From: Streptomyces sp. JHA26
GTDB taxonomy: Bacteria > Actinomycetota > Actinomycetes > Streptomycetales > Streptomycetaceae
Length of the DNA stretch: 62,534 nucleotides
Direction: 5' to 3'
Assembly (NCBI RefSeq): GCF_002005565.1
Contig: NZ_BDJC01000043.1
Coordinates: forward strand, 1-62,534
Part shown: piece after piece, positions 27,301-37,435 of the stretch
Position numbering within the stretch: position 1 is the first letter of the stretch
Layout of the letters: each line of letters opens with the position of its first letter
The notes under the pieces: generated by a model
Database searches by the model: none
The model's input: the letters and a program-made list of their open reading frames with translations, nothing else
Told to the model about the DNA's origin: nothing
Position numbers and translations under genes: made by a program

Positions 27301-28347
27301 GATCCGGCGCCCCGTGTGCTGCTGGAAGACACGGTGCTGCTCGGCGTGCGAGAGCCGCGCGTACAACGGCAGGACCTCGGTGAACCGGTACTTCTTCTTC
27401 TCCAGCGCGTCCGCCGTGTCCCGGATCTCCCGCTCACCGGAGAGGAAGACGAGGATGTCACCCTTCCCCTCGGCCATCAGCTCCTCGACGGCATCGGTGA
27501 TCGCCGTGATCTGGTCCCGGTCGGCGTCGTCGCCGTCCTCCTCCAGCAACGGCCGGTACCGCACCTCCACGGGATACGTCCGCCCGCTGACCTCGATGAT
27601 CGGGGCGTCACCGAAGTGCCGGGAGAAGCGCTCGGGATCGATCGTCGCCGAGGTGATGACGACCTTGAGATCGGGACGCTTCGGCAGCAGCTGGGAGAGG
27701 TAGCCCAGCAGGAAGTCGATGTTGAGGGACCGCTCGTGCGCCTCGTCGATGATGATCGTGTCGTAGGCGCGCAGCTCGCGGTCGGTCTGGATCTCGGCGA
27801 GCAGGATGCCGTCCGTCATCAGCTTGATGAACGTGGCGTCCGGGTTCACCTGGTCGGTGAAGCGCACCTTCCAGCCGACGGCCTCGCCGAGGGGCGTGTC
27901 CAGCTCGTCCGCCACCCGCTCGGCGACGGTGCGCGCGGCGATCCGACGCGGCTGGGTGTGCCCGATCATGCCGCGGACACCACGGCCCAGCTCGACGCAG
28001 ATCTTCGGGATCTGCGTGGTCTTGCCGGAGCCGGTCTCACCGGCGACGATCACGACCTGGTGATCACGGATGGCCGCCGCGATCTCGTCCTTCTTCTGGC
28101 TGACCGGAAGCTGCTCGGGGTAGCTGACGGAGGGCACACGGGCCCGCCGTTCGGCGATGCGCTGCTCGGCCTTGGCCACCTCCGTCTCGATCTCGGCGAG
28201 GACGGCGGCGCGGGCCTCCGGCTTACGGATCTTCCGCGCACCCTCCAGCCTGCGGCCGAGCCGGTGCGCGTCGCGCAGCGACAGCTCGGTCAGCCGGGGG
28301 GCGAGGGTGCCGAAAGCCGGGGCGGCGGGGGCAGAGTGCGTAGACAT
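24388..28347 (-). CDS. hrpA: ATP-dependent RNA helicase HrpA (DEAH box)
   Basis: A 1319-residue helicase of full family length. Walker A GETGSGKT is at residues 103-110, the DEAH box at 201-204 (TIIIDEAHERS), motif III is SATID and motif VI is QRKGRCGRTSDG. HA2 and OB-type domains follow, then the long C-terminal DUF3418-type extension typical of bacterial HrpA. HrpA acts on structured RNA; in E. coli it processes fimbrial mRNA and rescues stalled ribosomes. ATG 28347 gives MSTHSAPAAPAFGTLAPRLT. It is monocistronic, flanked by tRNA-Asp and the TnpB element. Confidence 0.96.
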   Translation of the reverse strand: MSTHSAPAAPAFGTLAPRLTELSLRDAHRLGRRLEGARKIRKPEARAAVLAEIETEVAKAEQRIAERRARVPSVSYPEQLPVSQKKDEIAAAIRDHQVVIVAGETGSGKTTQIPKICVELGRGVRGMIGHTQPRRIAARTVAERVADELDTPLGEAVGWKVRFTDQVNPDATFIKLMTDGILLAEIQTDRELRAYDTIIIDEAHERSLNIDFLLGYLSQLLPKRPDLKVVITSATIDPERFSRHFGDAPIIEVSGRTYPVEVRYRPLLEEDGDDADRDQITAITDAVEELMAEGKGDILVFLSGEREIRDTADALEKKKYRFTEVLPLYARLSHAEQHRVFQQHTGRRIVLATNVAETSLTVPGIKYVIDPGFARISRYSHRTKVQRLPIEPISQASANQRKGRCGRTSDGICIRLYSEDDFNARPEFTDAEILRTNLASVILQMTAAGLGDIEKFPFIDPPDHRNIRDGVQLLQELGALDPAQKDVRKRLTDTGRKLAQLPVDPRLARMVLEADKNGCVREVMVIAAALSIQDPRERPAEKQAQADQQHARFKDESSDFLAFLNLWRYVREQQKERGSSSFRRMCKQEYLNFLRIREWQDIYTQLRTVARQMGIHLNDEEHPAPDDRVHVSLLAGLLSHVGMKDVKEGAKNEYLGARNAKFAIFPGSALFKKPPRFVMSAELVETSRLWARVNAKIEPEWVEPLAGHLLKRTYSEPHWEKDQAAVMAYEKVTLYGVPIVAQRKVNYGRIDPEVSRELFIRNALVEGDWRTHHKFFADNRRLLTEVEELEHRARRRDILVDDETLYDFYDQRVPEHVVSGAHFDSWWKHKRHEQPDFLDFEREMLINEKAGAVTKDDYPDSWRQGPLKFRVTYQFEPGADADGVTVHIPLQVLNQVTDEGFDWQIPGLREQVVTELIRSLPKPIRRNYVPAPNYAQAFLERAVPMQEPLTVTMARELKRMVGVPFEAEDFDWAKVPDHLKITFRIVDERRRKLAEDKDLEALKLRLKPKARKALSQAAAAIAERSGGESLERSGLTDWTIGTLSRVFETRRAGQPVKAYPALVDDGDTVSVRLFDTEAEQAQAMWRGTRRLILRNIPVNPAKFASEKLTNQQKLGLSANPHGSIQALFDDCAMAAADKLITDFGGPTWDEESYRKLYDKVRAEIVDTTVRTVGQVQQVLTAWQACERRLKAVRSPALLPNLQDVRTQLDGLVKPGFVTAAGIGRLPDLMRYLVAADRRLQQMPANVQRDTTRMEKVHEMQDEYAWLLEQMPRGRPVPRQVLDVRWMIEELRVSYFAHALGTAYPISDKRIVKAIDALAP

Positions 28348-28481
28348 ACGCGATCCAGGATCTCACCTCCGGGAAATACCTGGCGAACGATTTGTCGCGC
28401 CCACCCCGGACCACGCAGGACAGCAGCACCGCAGATGCGAACCGCCCTCGATCGCCTGTGCGAATGATCGCTGGAAGAGGT

Positions 28482-29780
28482 GATCGACAGTCGATCGCCA
28501 GACCGAACCGACCTCGCGATCTAGATTCTCATCCGTGAAGCTCGCCATCCGCGTGAAACTCCTGCCGACACCCCACCAGGCATCGGCCCTACAGGCCACC
28601 CTGCGCACCTGCAACGAAGCCGCCAACCACGCATCCCGACACGCCTTCACCACCGGCATCAAGGAAAACCGCGAGCTCCGCACCCAGATCTACCTTCAGA
28701 TCAAGGAACGCTTCGGCCTCGGAGCCCAAGCCGCACAGCTCGCCATCAAGAAGGCCAGCGACGCATACGCGTCACTCCACGGGAGCCTCAAAGCCGGCCA
28801 CCTCGGCCGCCCCGGCACCAAACGCCACACCAAAGCCACCAGCAAACCCCTCACCTTCCGCCCCGACGCCGCCCAGCCCTACGACGACCGCATGCTCTCC
28901 TGGCAGACCGAGCAGCGAACCGTGTCCATCTGGACCGTCCAGGGCCGCATGAAACGCATCCCCTACACCGGCCAGGAAGACCAACTGCTCCTCCTCGCCC
29001 ACCGACGCCAGGGACAATCCGACCTGCTCCACCAGAACGGCCACTGGTACCTGCTGGCCACCATCGACGTCCCCGAACCACCACAGAACCCCGCCCCACG
29101 GGACTTCATCGGCGTCGACCTCGGCATCGAGAACATCGCCACCACCTCGACCGGCAGGCGGCACAGCGGCCGACAGACCAACCGCGCTCGGCAAAACGAC
29201 CGCCGCCTGTACCGCCGCCTCGCCAAGAAGAAGACCCGCTCGGCCGCACGACGGGCCAAACGCCACGCGGGCAGGCAGGCACGGCGCACCCGCGACATCA
29301 ACCACAAGATCAGCAAGCACATCGTGACGGAGGCACAACGCACCGGTCGCGGCATCGCCCTCGAAGATCTGAGCGGCATCCGCGAACGGGCACGGCTGAA
29401 GAAGCCCCAACGCGTCACGATGAACTCCTGGGCCTTCGGGCAGCTCGGCTCCTTCATCGCCTACAAGGCACGCAAGGCCGGAGTGCCCGTGGTGCACGTC
29501 AGCCCGGCGTACACCAGCCAGGAATGCTCCCGGTGCCATCACATCGACAAGCGCAACCGGCCCTCCCAGGCCGTGTTCGCCTGCAGGTCCTGCGGCTTCG
29601 TTGAGCACGCCGACCTGAATGCGTCCCACGTCATCGGCCGTCGCGGCTGGTGGGTGTGGGTCTGCGGGGCCGAGTCACAGGTCCCTGCCCTCAGACTGAT
29701 CGTCTAGGGCTGGATGCGCCGGTTACGCCGAAGCCGTCGGCGGGGCCGAGCTGCAAGCCGGGGTGTTTGGCCGGCAGCGG
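28482..29780 (+). mobile_element. IS200/IS605-type element carrying only tnpB (IS1341-like); ends approximate
   Basis: A solitary tnpB lies between hrpA and a tRNA cluster with no Y1 transposase gene beside it. Left of the gene, gatcgac-a-gtcgatc (28482-28496) is a hairpin of the kind found at subterminal ends of this family. On the right, roughly 29650-29780 should hold the omega-RNA scaffold and right end, since these RNAs overlap the end of tnpB. I cannot fix either boundary from one sequence. Confidence 0.5.
28535..29707 (+). CDS. tnpB: TnpB, RNA-guided nuclease of an IS605-family element
   Basis: A 390-residue protein of normal TnpB length with all catalytic parts. RuvC-like Asp195 lies in GVDLGIENIATT, Glu277 in ALEDLSGIRER and Asp360 in EHADLNASH. 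A zinc ribbon has Cys331, Cys334, Cys350 and Cys353 (CSRCHHIDKRNRP, FACRSCGF). The N-terminus MKLAIRVKLLPTPHQASALQ is the OrfB helix-turn-helix region. TnpB proteins are omega-RNA-guided DNA nucleases that help retain the element; the guide would come from the sequence at the right end. The frame is intact, so activity is possible. Confidence 0.93.
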   Translation: MKLAIRVKLLPTPHQASALQATLRTCNEAANHASRHAFTTGIKENRELRTQIYLQIKERFGLGAQAAQLAIKKASDAYASLHGSLKAGHLGRPGTKRHTKATSKPLTFRPDAAQPYDDRMLSWQTEQRTVSIWTVQGRMKRIPYTGQEDQLLLLAHRRQGQSDLLHQNGHWYLLATIDVPEPPQNPAPRDFIGVDLGIENIATTSTGRRHSGRQTNRARQNDRRLYRRLAKKKTRSAARRAKRHAGRQARRTRDINHKISKHIVTEAQRTGRGIALEDLSGIRERARLKKPQRVTMNSWAFGQLGSFIAYKARKAGVPVVHVSPAYTSQECSRCHHIDKRNRPSQAVFACRSCGFVEHADLNASHVIGRRGWWVWVCGAESQVPALRLIV

Positions 29781-29831
29781 ACGCGGACGCTCGTACACGG
29801 AGCGACGATGCACGAGACGTACATACAACAG

Positions 29832-29855
29832 GGCCCCGATCCGAAGATCGGGGCC
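29832..29855. terminator. Terminator hairpin between TnpB element and tRNA cluster
   Basis: A 10-bp stem (29832-29841 with 29846-29855) with CGAA tetraloop. It is followed by TTT on the plus strand and TGTTGT on the minus strand, so it may end both the minus-strand tRNA transcript and plus-strand transcription from the element. Confidence 0.75.
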
Positions 29856-29862
29856 TTTGCTG

Positions 29863-29936
29863 TGGCTGGGGCCGGGGTCGAACCGGCGACCTATCGCTTT
29901 TCAGGCGATCGCTCGTACCAACTGAGCTACCCAGCC
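29863..29936 (-). tRNA. tRNA-Phe (anticodon GAA)
   Basis: Acceptor GGCTGGG/CCCAGCC, anticodon stem ATCGC/GCGAT, loop CTGAAAA, T-loop TTCGACC, discriminator A. It is the last of three tRNA genes on the minus strand. Confidence 0.95.
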
Positions 29937-29941
29937 GCGAG

Positions 29942-29955
29942 GTTTCACGTGAAAC
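29942..29955. promoter_or_regulatory. parS site (ParB binding)
   Basis: gtttcacgtgaaac matches the known Streptomyces parS palindrome at all 14 positions, and the symmetry extends three more bases on each side (29939-29958). ParB loads at such sites near oriC to build the segregation complex. It lies in the 24-base gap between tRNA-Phe and tRNA-Asp. I noticed no second perfect copy in the window. Confidence 0.92.
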
Positions 29956-29960
29956 CTCAG

Positions 29961-30035
29961 CGGTCCTGACGGGATTTGAACCCGCGGCCTCCACCTTGAC
30001 AGGGTGGCGAGCACTCCAAACTGCTCCACAGGACC
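29961..30035 (-). tRNA. tRNA-Asp (anticodon GTC), copy 2
   Basis: Identical in all 75 bases to copy 1 at 24207-24281 and in the same orientation. Confidence 0.95.
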
Positions 30036-30069
30036 AAGCTTCGTACGACAGTGTCGCACATGTACCGCG

Positions 30070-30142
30070 TGCCCCCAACGGGATTCGAACCCGTGCTACC
30101 GCCTTGAAAGGGCGGCGTCCTAGGCCGCTAGACGATGAGGGC
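30070..30142 (-). tRNA. tRNA-Glu (anticodon TTC)
   Basis: Acceptor GCCCTCA pairs with TGGGGGC, with one G-T wobble. The anticodon arm is CCGCC-CTTTCAA-GGCGG and the T-loop TTCGAAT. It is first in the minus-strand cluster Glu-Asp-Phe. Confidence 0.95.
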
Positions 30143-30222
30143 TATCGGCCCGCCTGCGCGCCTTTCAGCGCGTCGGGGACGTGAGAAGCATATGGGATGG
30201 CGGGAGGTATCGCCAAAACGGT

Positions 30223-31839
30223 TTACGGAGTGCGGGGAGCCGGGCTGCCCGGGGGACCGGTGGCGTCCGTCGGGGACGGGTCCGTGCCGGACGGTGACGG
30301 TGTCGCGCCCGGCTGGTTCTCCTTCGGCAGGTGGCGGCTGACCTCGGCCGTCGTCAGGCCCAGGCCGCCGAGCCTGATCTCGTCCCAGGCCTGGAGGCGT
30401 CGGCTGTCCCGGTCGAAGTAGAGGATCGACGCCTGGACCGGGTCGGGGTGCTTGCCCTCGACGGCGCGCAGGCCGCTGCCGCCGGTGGAGCCCTCGATGC
30501 GGAGCCGGGTGCCGTACTTCATGACCTCCATGTCCTCGTGGTGGACGTGGCCGGCCAGCACCAGCGGGACCGTCCCGTCGGTCTCGCGGGCCGCCGACGG
30601 TTCGTGGGCGACGGCGACGTCCACGGGGGTGCCGGCCCTGGTCTGGTCGCGCAGGGCGGAGGCCAGTCGGGCGCCGGCCAGTTCCTGGGAGGCCTCGGCG
30701 CCGGGCTTCGTGGAGCGGTCCGGGGTGTACTGCGGATCGCCGATGCCGGCGAAGCGCAGGCCGGCGATCGTGCGGGCCCGGCCGTCGTCCAGGACGTGCA
30801 CGTTCGCGAGGCCCTCCAGGTAGTCCTGGGTGGCGCGGGAGTCGTGGTTGCCGCGGACCCAGACGTAGGGGGCGCCGAGGTCCTCGATGGGGTCGAGGAA
30901 GCCGTTCTCCGCGGCGGTGCCGTGGTCCATGGTGTCGCCGGAGTCGACGATCACGTTCACCTTGTACTGGCGCACCAGCGAGGCGATGATCTTCCAGCTC
31001 GCCGGGTTGAGGTGGATGTCCGACACGTGCAGGACGCGGATCGTGGTGGGGTCGGGCTGGTAGGCGGGGAGCGTGGAGGTGACGTCGTAGAGCTTGGTCA
31101 CGTTCGTCACCAGGCGGGCCAGTTCCTTCTGGTAGACGTCGAACTCGGTGACGATGCTGCGTGCGTTGCCGACCAGGGACGGTGCGGAGGAGAGCAGGCC
31201 GGAGAACTTGGGTTCCAGGACGGAGTCGGGGTTCCAGGTCGCGTACGCGGTGCCGCCGGAGGCGACGAGGAGGGTGAGGGCGAGTCCGCCGGCCGCGAGG
31301 GCGCGGCGGGGGCGGCGGTAGACGGCGAGGCCGAGGGCGGTGGCGCCGGTGACGACGGCGACGCAGGAGCGGAGGGCCAGGTCGAGCGTGCCCTGTTCGA
31401 CGTCCTGCGCGACTTCGTCCTGGAGGCCGGAGAGGCGTTCGGGGTGGTCGACGAGTGCCTGGGAGCGGTCCGGGTCGAGTTGGTCGACGTTGACGTCGAG
31501 GCGGACGGGGGCGATGTGGCTGTCGAGCTGGAGGGCGCCCAGCGGTGAGACGTTGATCTTCGTGCCGCCGGTCAGGGAGGGGCGCAGGGTCATCGTCGTG
31601 TTCATGGGGCCGACCGGGACGCGTACGTTGCCCACGATCAGCAGGCCGAGCCAGGCTCCGAGCAGGACGACGGTGACGAGGCCCAGGGCGCGGGTCCAGG
31701 GGTGGGTGCGGGGGGTGAGGTCCGCCGTCGTGGTCGCCGGGCGGGCGCGGTGGCGGCGGGTGAGGGCGTGCGGGGCGCTGCGGATGCGGTTCATCACCTC
31801 GGCCAGGACGTGCAGGACTGCGGCGGGGACGCGGGCCAT
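30223..31839 (-). CDS. Membrane-anchored metallophosphoesterase
   Basis: A 538-residue protein. It has a transmembrane segment at about residues 50-70 (LGLVTVVLLGAWLGLLIVGN), an outside domain, two more hydrophobic segments around residues 155-205, then a calcineurin-like phosphoesterase. The metal motifs are all present: RVLHVSDIHLN (D, H), IVDSGDTMDHG (GD), VWVRGNHDSR (GNHD), VAVAHEP and LVLAGHVHHED (GHxH). The tail is Pro/Thr/Ser-rich and low-complexity. The catalytic domain probably faces the cell exterior; the substrate is unknown. ATG 31839 is the first plausible start; the much longer open frame upstream is a GC artefact. Confidence 0.88.
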   Translation of the reverse strand: MARVPAAVLHVLAEVMNRIRSAPHALTRRHRARPATTTADLTPRTHPWTRALGLVTVVLLGAWLGLLIVGNVRVPVGPMNTTMTLRPSLTGGTKINVSPLGALQLDSHIAPVRLDVNVDQLDPDRSQALVDHPERLSGLQDEVAQDVEQGTLDLALRSCVAVVTGATALGLAVYRRPRRALAAGGLALTLLVASGGTAYATWNPDSVLEPKFSGLLSSAPSLVGNARSIVTEFDVYQKELARLVTNVTKLYDVTSTLPAYQPDPTTIRVLHVSDIHLNPASWKIIASLVRQYKVNVIVDSGDTMDHGTAAENGFLDPIEDLGAPYVWVRGNHDSRATQDYLEGLANVHVLDDGRARTIAGLRFAGIGDPQYTPDRSTKPGAEASQELAGARLASALRDQTRAGTPVDVAVAHEPSAARETDGTVPLVLAGHVHHEDMEVMKYGTRLRIEGSTGGSGLRAVEGKHPDPVQASILYFDRDSRRLQAWDEIRLGGLGLTTAEVSRHLPKENQPGATPSPSGTDPSPTDATGPPGSPAPRTP

Positions 31840-31935
31840 TGGTGCCGTATGCCCACGTCCGCGGGCGGATATGCGGGGGGTGGCGGTGGGTGGTGGCGGT
31901 GTCGTACTCGATGTGTCGTACCCGACAATGGGCCT

Positions 31936-32286
31936 GTGCTGGAGATGACGCGCGAGGAGTTCGAGGAACTGGTCGCCGAGGCGTTGGACCGGATCCCGCC
32001 GGAGCTGACGCGGTTGATGGACAACGTCGCGGTGTTCGTGGAGGACGAGCCGCCGGCGGACGATCCCGAGCTGCTCGGGCTGTACGAGGGGACGCCGCTG
32101 ACCGAGCGTGGGGAGTGGTACGCCGGTGTGTTGCCGGATCGGATCACCATCTACCGGGGGCCGACGCTGCGGTTCTGTGACAGTCGTGAGGACGTGGTGG
32201 CGGAGACCGAGGTGACGGTGGTGCACGAGATCGCGCACCACTTCGGGATCGACGACGCGCGTCTGCACGCTCTCGGGTACGGGTGA
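31936..32286 (+). CDS. Minimal metallopeptidase family protein (HExxH)
   Basis: A 116-residue protein. MTREEFEELVAEALDRIPPE then LTRLMDNVAVFVEDEP is the conserved start of the small actinobacterial MMP-like family, and VTVVHEIAHHFGIDDARLHA holds the zincin motif HEIAHHFGIDD. There is no signal peptide. GTG 31936 is chosen; ATG 31945 in the same frame is equally possible, as neither has a clear ribosome site and the gene may be leaderless. It diverges from the phosphoesterase with 96 bases between. Confidence 0.82.
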   Translation: MLEMTREEFEELVAEALDRIPPELTRLMDNVAVFVEDEPPADDPELLGLYEGTPLTERGEWYAGVLPDRITIYRGPTLRFCDSREDVVAETEVTVVHEIAHHFGIDDARLHALGYG

Positions 32287-32414
32287 GGGCGGCGGCCCGC
32301 GGCGCGCGGCTCGCGGTCCGGGAGTCGGGTGACGGTCTTCGGTGCGGGGCGCGTGTCCTGTCGCGGGTGGCGGGAGTTGGGCACGGCGACTCCTGACCCC
32401 CGGAGGTGGCCGCC

Positions 32415-32981
32415 GTGCGCCCCTTGCCCGTACCCGTCCGTCTGGCCGCCACGGTCGTGGCCGTCGTCGCCGCCGCCGGCTGCATGAGCGTCGGTGACGA
32501 GTCCGGTGGGGACGCCGGGCCGTCGCACTCGGCCGGGGAGCGGGGTGACGAGGAGCCCGGTGGTGAGCCGGCGGTGTCGGGTGGCGGGGCCGGGAACGGC
32601 CCGGCGGCGGCCGGAGAGGGGCGTGGCCACGGCAGGGGGAGGAAGGGCGAGGACGGCCGCGGCAAGGGCAAGAAGGGCGAGGGCGAGGACAGGGGGCGCG
32701 GCAAGGGCGACGGGGGCAAGGACGCGGCTCCTTCGGGTTCGCCCTCCGCGCACCCGATCGGCTCCGCCCCGGCGAAGGACGGACCGGGCGAGCCGACGCC
32801 CCCGTGGACGGCCGACCCGGAGCCCCCGCGGACGGTGGAACCGGAGCCGACGCCGCCCCCGGAGCCTCCCGCCTCCCCCACTCCGGAGCCGTCGCCGGAG
32901 CCGTCCTCGTCGGCGCACGAGCCGCCGGGGACGCAGTTGGCGCATCGCGAGCCGGCGCCGGAGGCGGGGGCGCCGGCGTAG
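32415..32981 (+). CDS. Low-complexity lipoprotein
   Basis: A 188-residue protein. A signal sequence leads to lipobox VAAAGC. The mature part is entirely low-complexity: Gly/Glu-rich, then a Lys/Gly/Arg/Asp segment (RGRKGEDGRGKGKKGEG), then a Pro/Glu/Ser-rich tail. No folded domain is visible. It is probably an extended wall-spanning lipoprotein, with the basic part able to contact anionic wall polymers (inference). GTG 32415 sits 8 bases after GGAGG. Confidence 0.65.
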   Translation: MRPLPVPVRLAATVVAVVAAAGCMSVGDESGGDAGPSHSAGERGDEEPGGEPAVSGGGAGNGPAAAGEGRGHGRGRKGEDGRGKGKKGEGEDRGRGKGDGGKDAAPSGSPSAHPIGSAPAKDGPGEPTPPWTADPEPPRTVEPEPTPPPEPPASPTPEPSPEPSSSAHEPPGTQLAHREPAPEAGAPA

Positions 32982-33290
32982 GCCGGGCGGTGCGGTCCGG
33001 GCGGTGCGGTCCGGGCCGGGTGTCGGAGGGGTGGACGGAGGCCCGGGGACGGGGGCGAAGGACCGGCTGAGCTGGGCATGTGCTACCCGGTTTGCCATTC
33101 GGGGGGGTGGGTGCGTATGGTGGTAGATCGTTTGATCCCATTTGCCCGGCGCCATCGCAGAGCGCGCCGTGTGGCGCGTACTCTCTCCCTTGCCGTGGTG
33201 GACCGCATCGAGGCGGTCGTATTGCGAATCGCGATTCACGGAGTTGACGGGCGCGTGCCGACGAGAGACTCCGGAAGGTTTCGCATTCGC
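32982..33290 (+). promoter_or_regulatory. Long upstream region of the DEAD-box helicase gene
   Basis: 309 bases without a gene. The stretch 33085-33240 is less GC-rich than its surroundings (catttgcccggcgccatcgc, gaatcgcgattc). Long leaders are common in cold-shock-type RNA helicase genes, where they mediate autoregulation; whether this is one is inference. The inverted repeat gaatcgcgattc (33226-33237) is a perfect 12-base palindrome. Confidence 0.4.
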
Positions 33291-35441
<2,151 letters not shown>

Positions 35442-35462
35442 CGCCTGCCGCTGACACCGAGG

Positions 35463-35498
35463 GCCGTGGCCCCTGCCCGACCGGGTGGGGGCCACGGC
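35463..35498 (+). terminator. Terminator after the DEAD-box helicase gene
   Basis: An 11-bp stem (35463-35473 with 35488-35498) with a 14-base loop that can itself pair, followed by TCTTCCC. Confidence 0.75.
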
Positions 35499-35593
35499 TC
35501 TTCCCGTGGTGGGCGGGCTCCTCGACCGAGGCGGCGGGTTTCCGGCCGCGGAGTGACGCATGTCACGTCCCCGGCGGGGGAATTGCTGGGGGC

Positions 35594-37129
35594 ATGACAG
35601 ATGACGCCAAGGCGAGCGGACCCTCGGACGAGGAACGGCTGGCCCAGCTCGGCTACACCCAGGTCCTGGCCCGCCGCATGTCGGCGTTCTCCAACTACGC
35701 GGTCTCCTTCACCATCATCTCCGTCCTCTCCGGCTGCCTGACCCTCTACCTGTTCGGCATGAACACGGGCGGCCCCGCCGTCATCACGTGGGGCTGGGTC
35801 GCCGTCGGCCTGATGACCCTCTTCGTCGGTCTGGCGATGGCCGAGATCTGCTCGGCGTACCCGACGTCGGCGGGCCTGTACTTCTGGGCGCACCGCCTGG
35901 CACCCCCGCGCACGGCGGCGGCCTGGGCCTGGTTCACGGGCTGGTTCAACGTGCTGGGCCAGGTCGCGGTCACCGCCGGCATCGACTTCGGCGCCGCGTC
36001 CTTCCTCGGCGCCTACCTGAACCTCCAGTTCGACTTCGAGGTCACCCCCGGCCGCACGATCCTGCTCTTCGCCGCGATCCTGGTCCTCCACGGTCTGCTG
36101 AACACCTTCGGCGTCCGCATCGTCGGCCTGCTGAACAGCGTCAGCGTCTGGTGGCACGTCCTCGGCGTCGCGGTCATCGTCGGCGCGCTGACCTTCGTGC
36201 CCGACCACCACCGGTCGGCGTCCTTCGTGTTCGGCGAGTTCGTGAACAACACGGGCTGGGGCAGCGGCGTCTACGTCGTCCTGATCGGCCTGCTGATGGC
36301 CCAGTACACCTTCACCGGCTACGACGCCTCCGCCCACATGACGGAGGAGACCCGCGACGCCTCCACCGCCGGTCCGAAGGGCATCGTCCGCTCCATCTGG
36401 ACGTCCTGGATCGCGGGCTTCGTCCTCCTGCTCGGCTTCACCTTCGCCATCCAGTCCTACGAGGGCGCCCTGGCGTCCCCGACGGGCGCGCCGCCCGCCC
36501 AGATCCTGCTGGACGCGCTGGGCGCCACCGCGGGCAAGCTCCTGCTCCTCGTCGTCATCGGGGCCCAGCTCTTCTGCGGCATGGCGTCGGTGACGGCCAA
36601 CAGTCGCATGATCTACGCCTTCTCGCGCGACGGGGCGCTGCCCTGGTCCCACGTCTGGCACACGGTGAACCCGCGCACCCGCACGCCGGTCGCGGCGGTG
36701 TGGCTGGCCGCGCTGGGCGCGCTGGTCCTCGGTCTGCCGTACCTGATCAACGTCACGGCGTACGCGGCGGTGACGTCGATCGCCGTCATCGGCCTCTACA
36801 TCGCGTACGTCATCCCGACGTTGCTGAGGGTCCGCAAGGGCGCCGCCTTCGAACGGGGGCCGTGGCACCTGGGCCGCTGGTCCCGGGCGGTGGGCGTGGT
36901 CGCGGTGACGTGGGTCTGCGTCATCACGGTCCTGTTCATGCTGCCCCAGGTCTCCCCGGTCACCTGGGAGACCTTCAACTACGCGCCGATCGCCGTCCTG
37001 GTCGTCCTCGGCTTCGCCGCGACCTGGTGGCTGGCCTCGGCCCGGCACTGGTTCCTCAACCCCGACCACGAACGCACCCGCGCCCGCGCGGCCGCCCGGG
37101 CGAACGCCCCCGAGCCGGTGGACCCGTGA
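35594..37129 (+). CDS. APC-superfamily amino acid permease
   Basis: A 511-residue membrane protein with about 12 hydrophobic helices. The start ERLAQLGYTQVLARRMSAFS and the following NYAVSFTIISVLSGCLTLY are typical of the amino-acid/choline/GABA permease group. QYTFTGYDASAHMTEETRDA is its conserved loop. The substrate is probably an amino acid or GABA-like compound; it cannot be fixed from sequence. ATG 35594 has the spacer GGGGGAATTGCTGGGGGC upstream. It is a single gene followed by tRNA-Lys. Confidence 0.92.
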   Translation: MTDDAKASGPSDEERLAQLGYTQVLARRMSAFSNYAVSFTIISVLSGCLTLYLFGMNTGGPAVITWGWVAVGLMTLFVGLAMAEICSAYPTSAGLYFWAHRLAPPRTAAAWAWFTGWFNVLGQVAVTAGIDFGAASFLGAYLNLQFDFEVTPGRTILLFAAILVLHGLLNTFGVRIVGLLNSVSVWWHVLGVAVIVGALTFVPDHHRSASFVFGEFVNNTGWGSGVYVVLIGLLMAQYTFTGYDASAHMTEETRDASTAGPKGIVRSIWTSWIAGFVLLLGFTFAIQSYEGALASPTGAPPAQILLDALGATAGKLLLLVVIGAQLFCGMASVTANSRMIYAFSRDGALPWSHVWHTVNPRTRTPVAAVWLAALGALVLGLPYLINVTAYAAVTSIAVIGLYIAYVIPTLLRVRKGAAFERGPWHLGRWSRAVGVVAVTWVCVITVLFMLPQVSPVTWETFNYAPIAVLVVLGFAATWWLASARHWFLNPDHERTRARAAARANAPEPVDP

Positions 37130-37286
37130 CGCCGTCCCCACCCGGTGCCACCCGGTGACCGGCGATCGCACTCCCCCCATGGCGCCCGCCGACACGGCCG
37201 AGTCCCCGATACCCGATCGGCGTCCCGGCCGCGTCGGGCTATGCTCGGTGTGGCAACATCGCGCAGCACCGCGCGACACAACGCCT

Positions 37287-37359
37287 GGGCCCTTAGCTCA
37301 ATTGGCAGAGCAGTGGACTTTTAATCCATTGGTTGTGGGTTCGAGTCCCACAGGGCCTA
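37287..37359 (+). tRNA. tRNA-Lys (anticodon TTT)
   Basis: Acceptor GGGCCCT/AGGGCCT, anticodon loop CTTTTAA, T-loop TTCGAGT. CCA is only partly present (ACCG). Confidence 0.95.
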
Positions 37360-37397
37360 CCGCGCGCAGGCAGGCTGTGTGCCCTTCGACCTGCCAG

Positions 37398-37435
37398 GGA
37401 GCGTCCGGTTCGGCTTCGGCCGACTCGGACGCTCC
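37398..37435 (+). terminator. Terminator hairpin after tRNA-Lys
   Basis: A 10-bp outer stem (37398-37407 with 37426-37435) with an inner pairing tcgg/ccga, followed by TTCGTTTTC. Confidence 0.8.

Noticed and set aside
24250..28467. A 1405-residue open frame antisense to hrpA
   Set aside because: High GC keeps antisense frames open; its composition is Leu/Arg/Asp/Val-rich low complexity with no motifs, and hrpA on the other strand is complete.
28535..30142. Genomic island or prophage integrated at the tRNA cluster
   Set aside because: No integrase, no tRNA 3' duplication bounding an insert and no phage genes; only the TnpB element is foreign. The tRNA-Asp copies are full-length genes, not att remnants.
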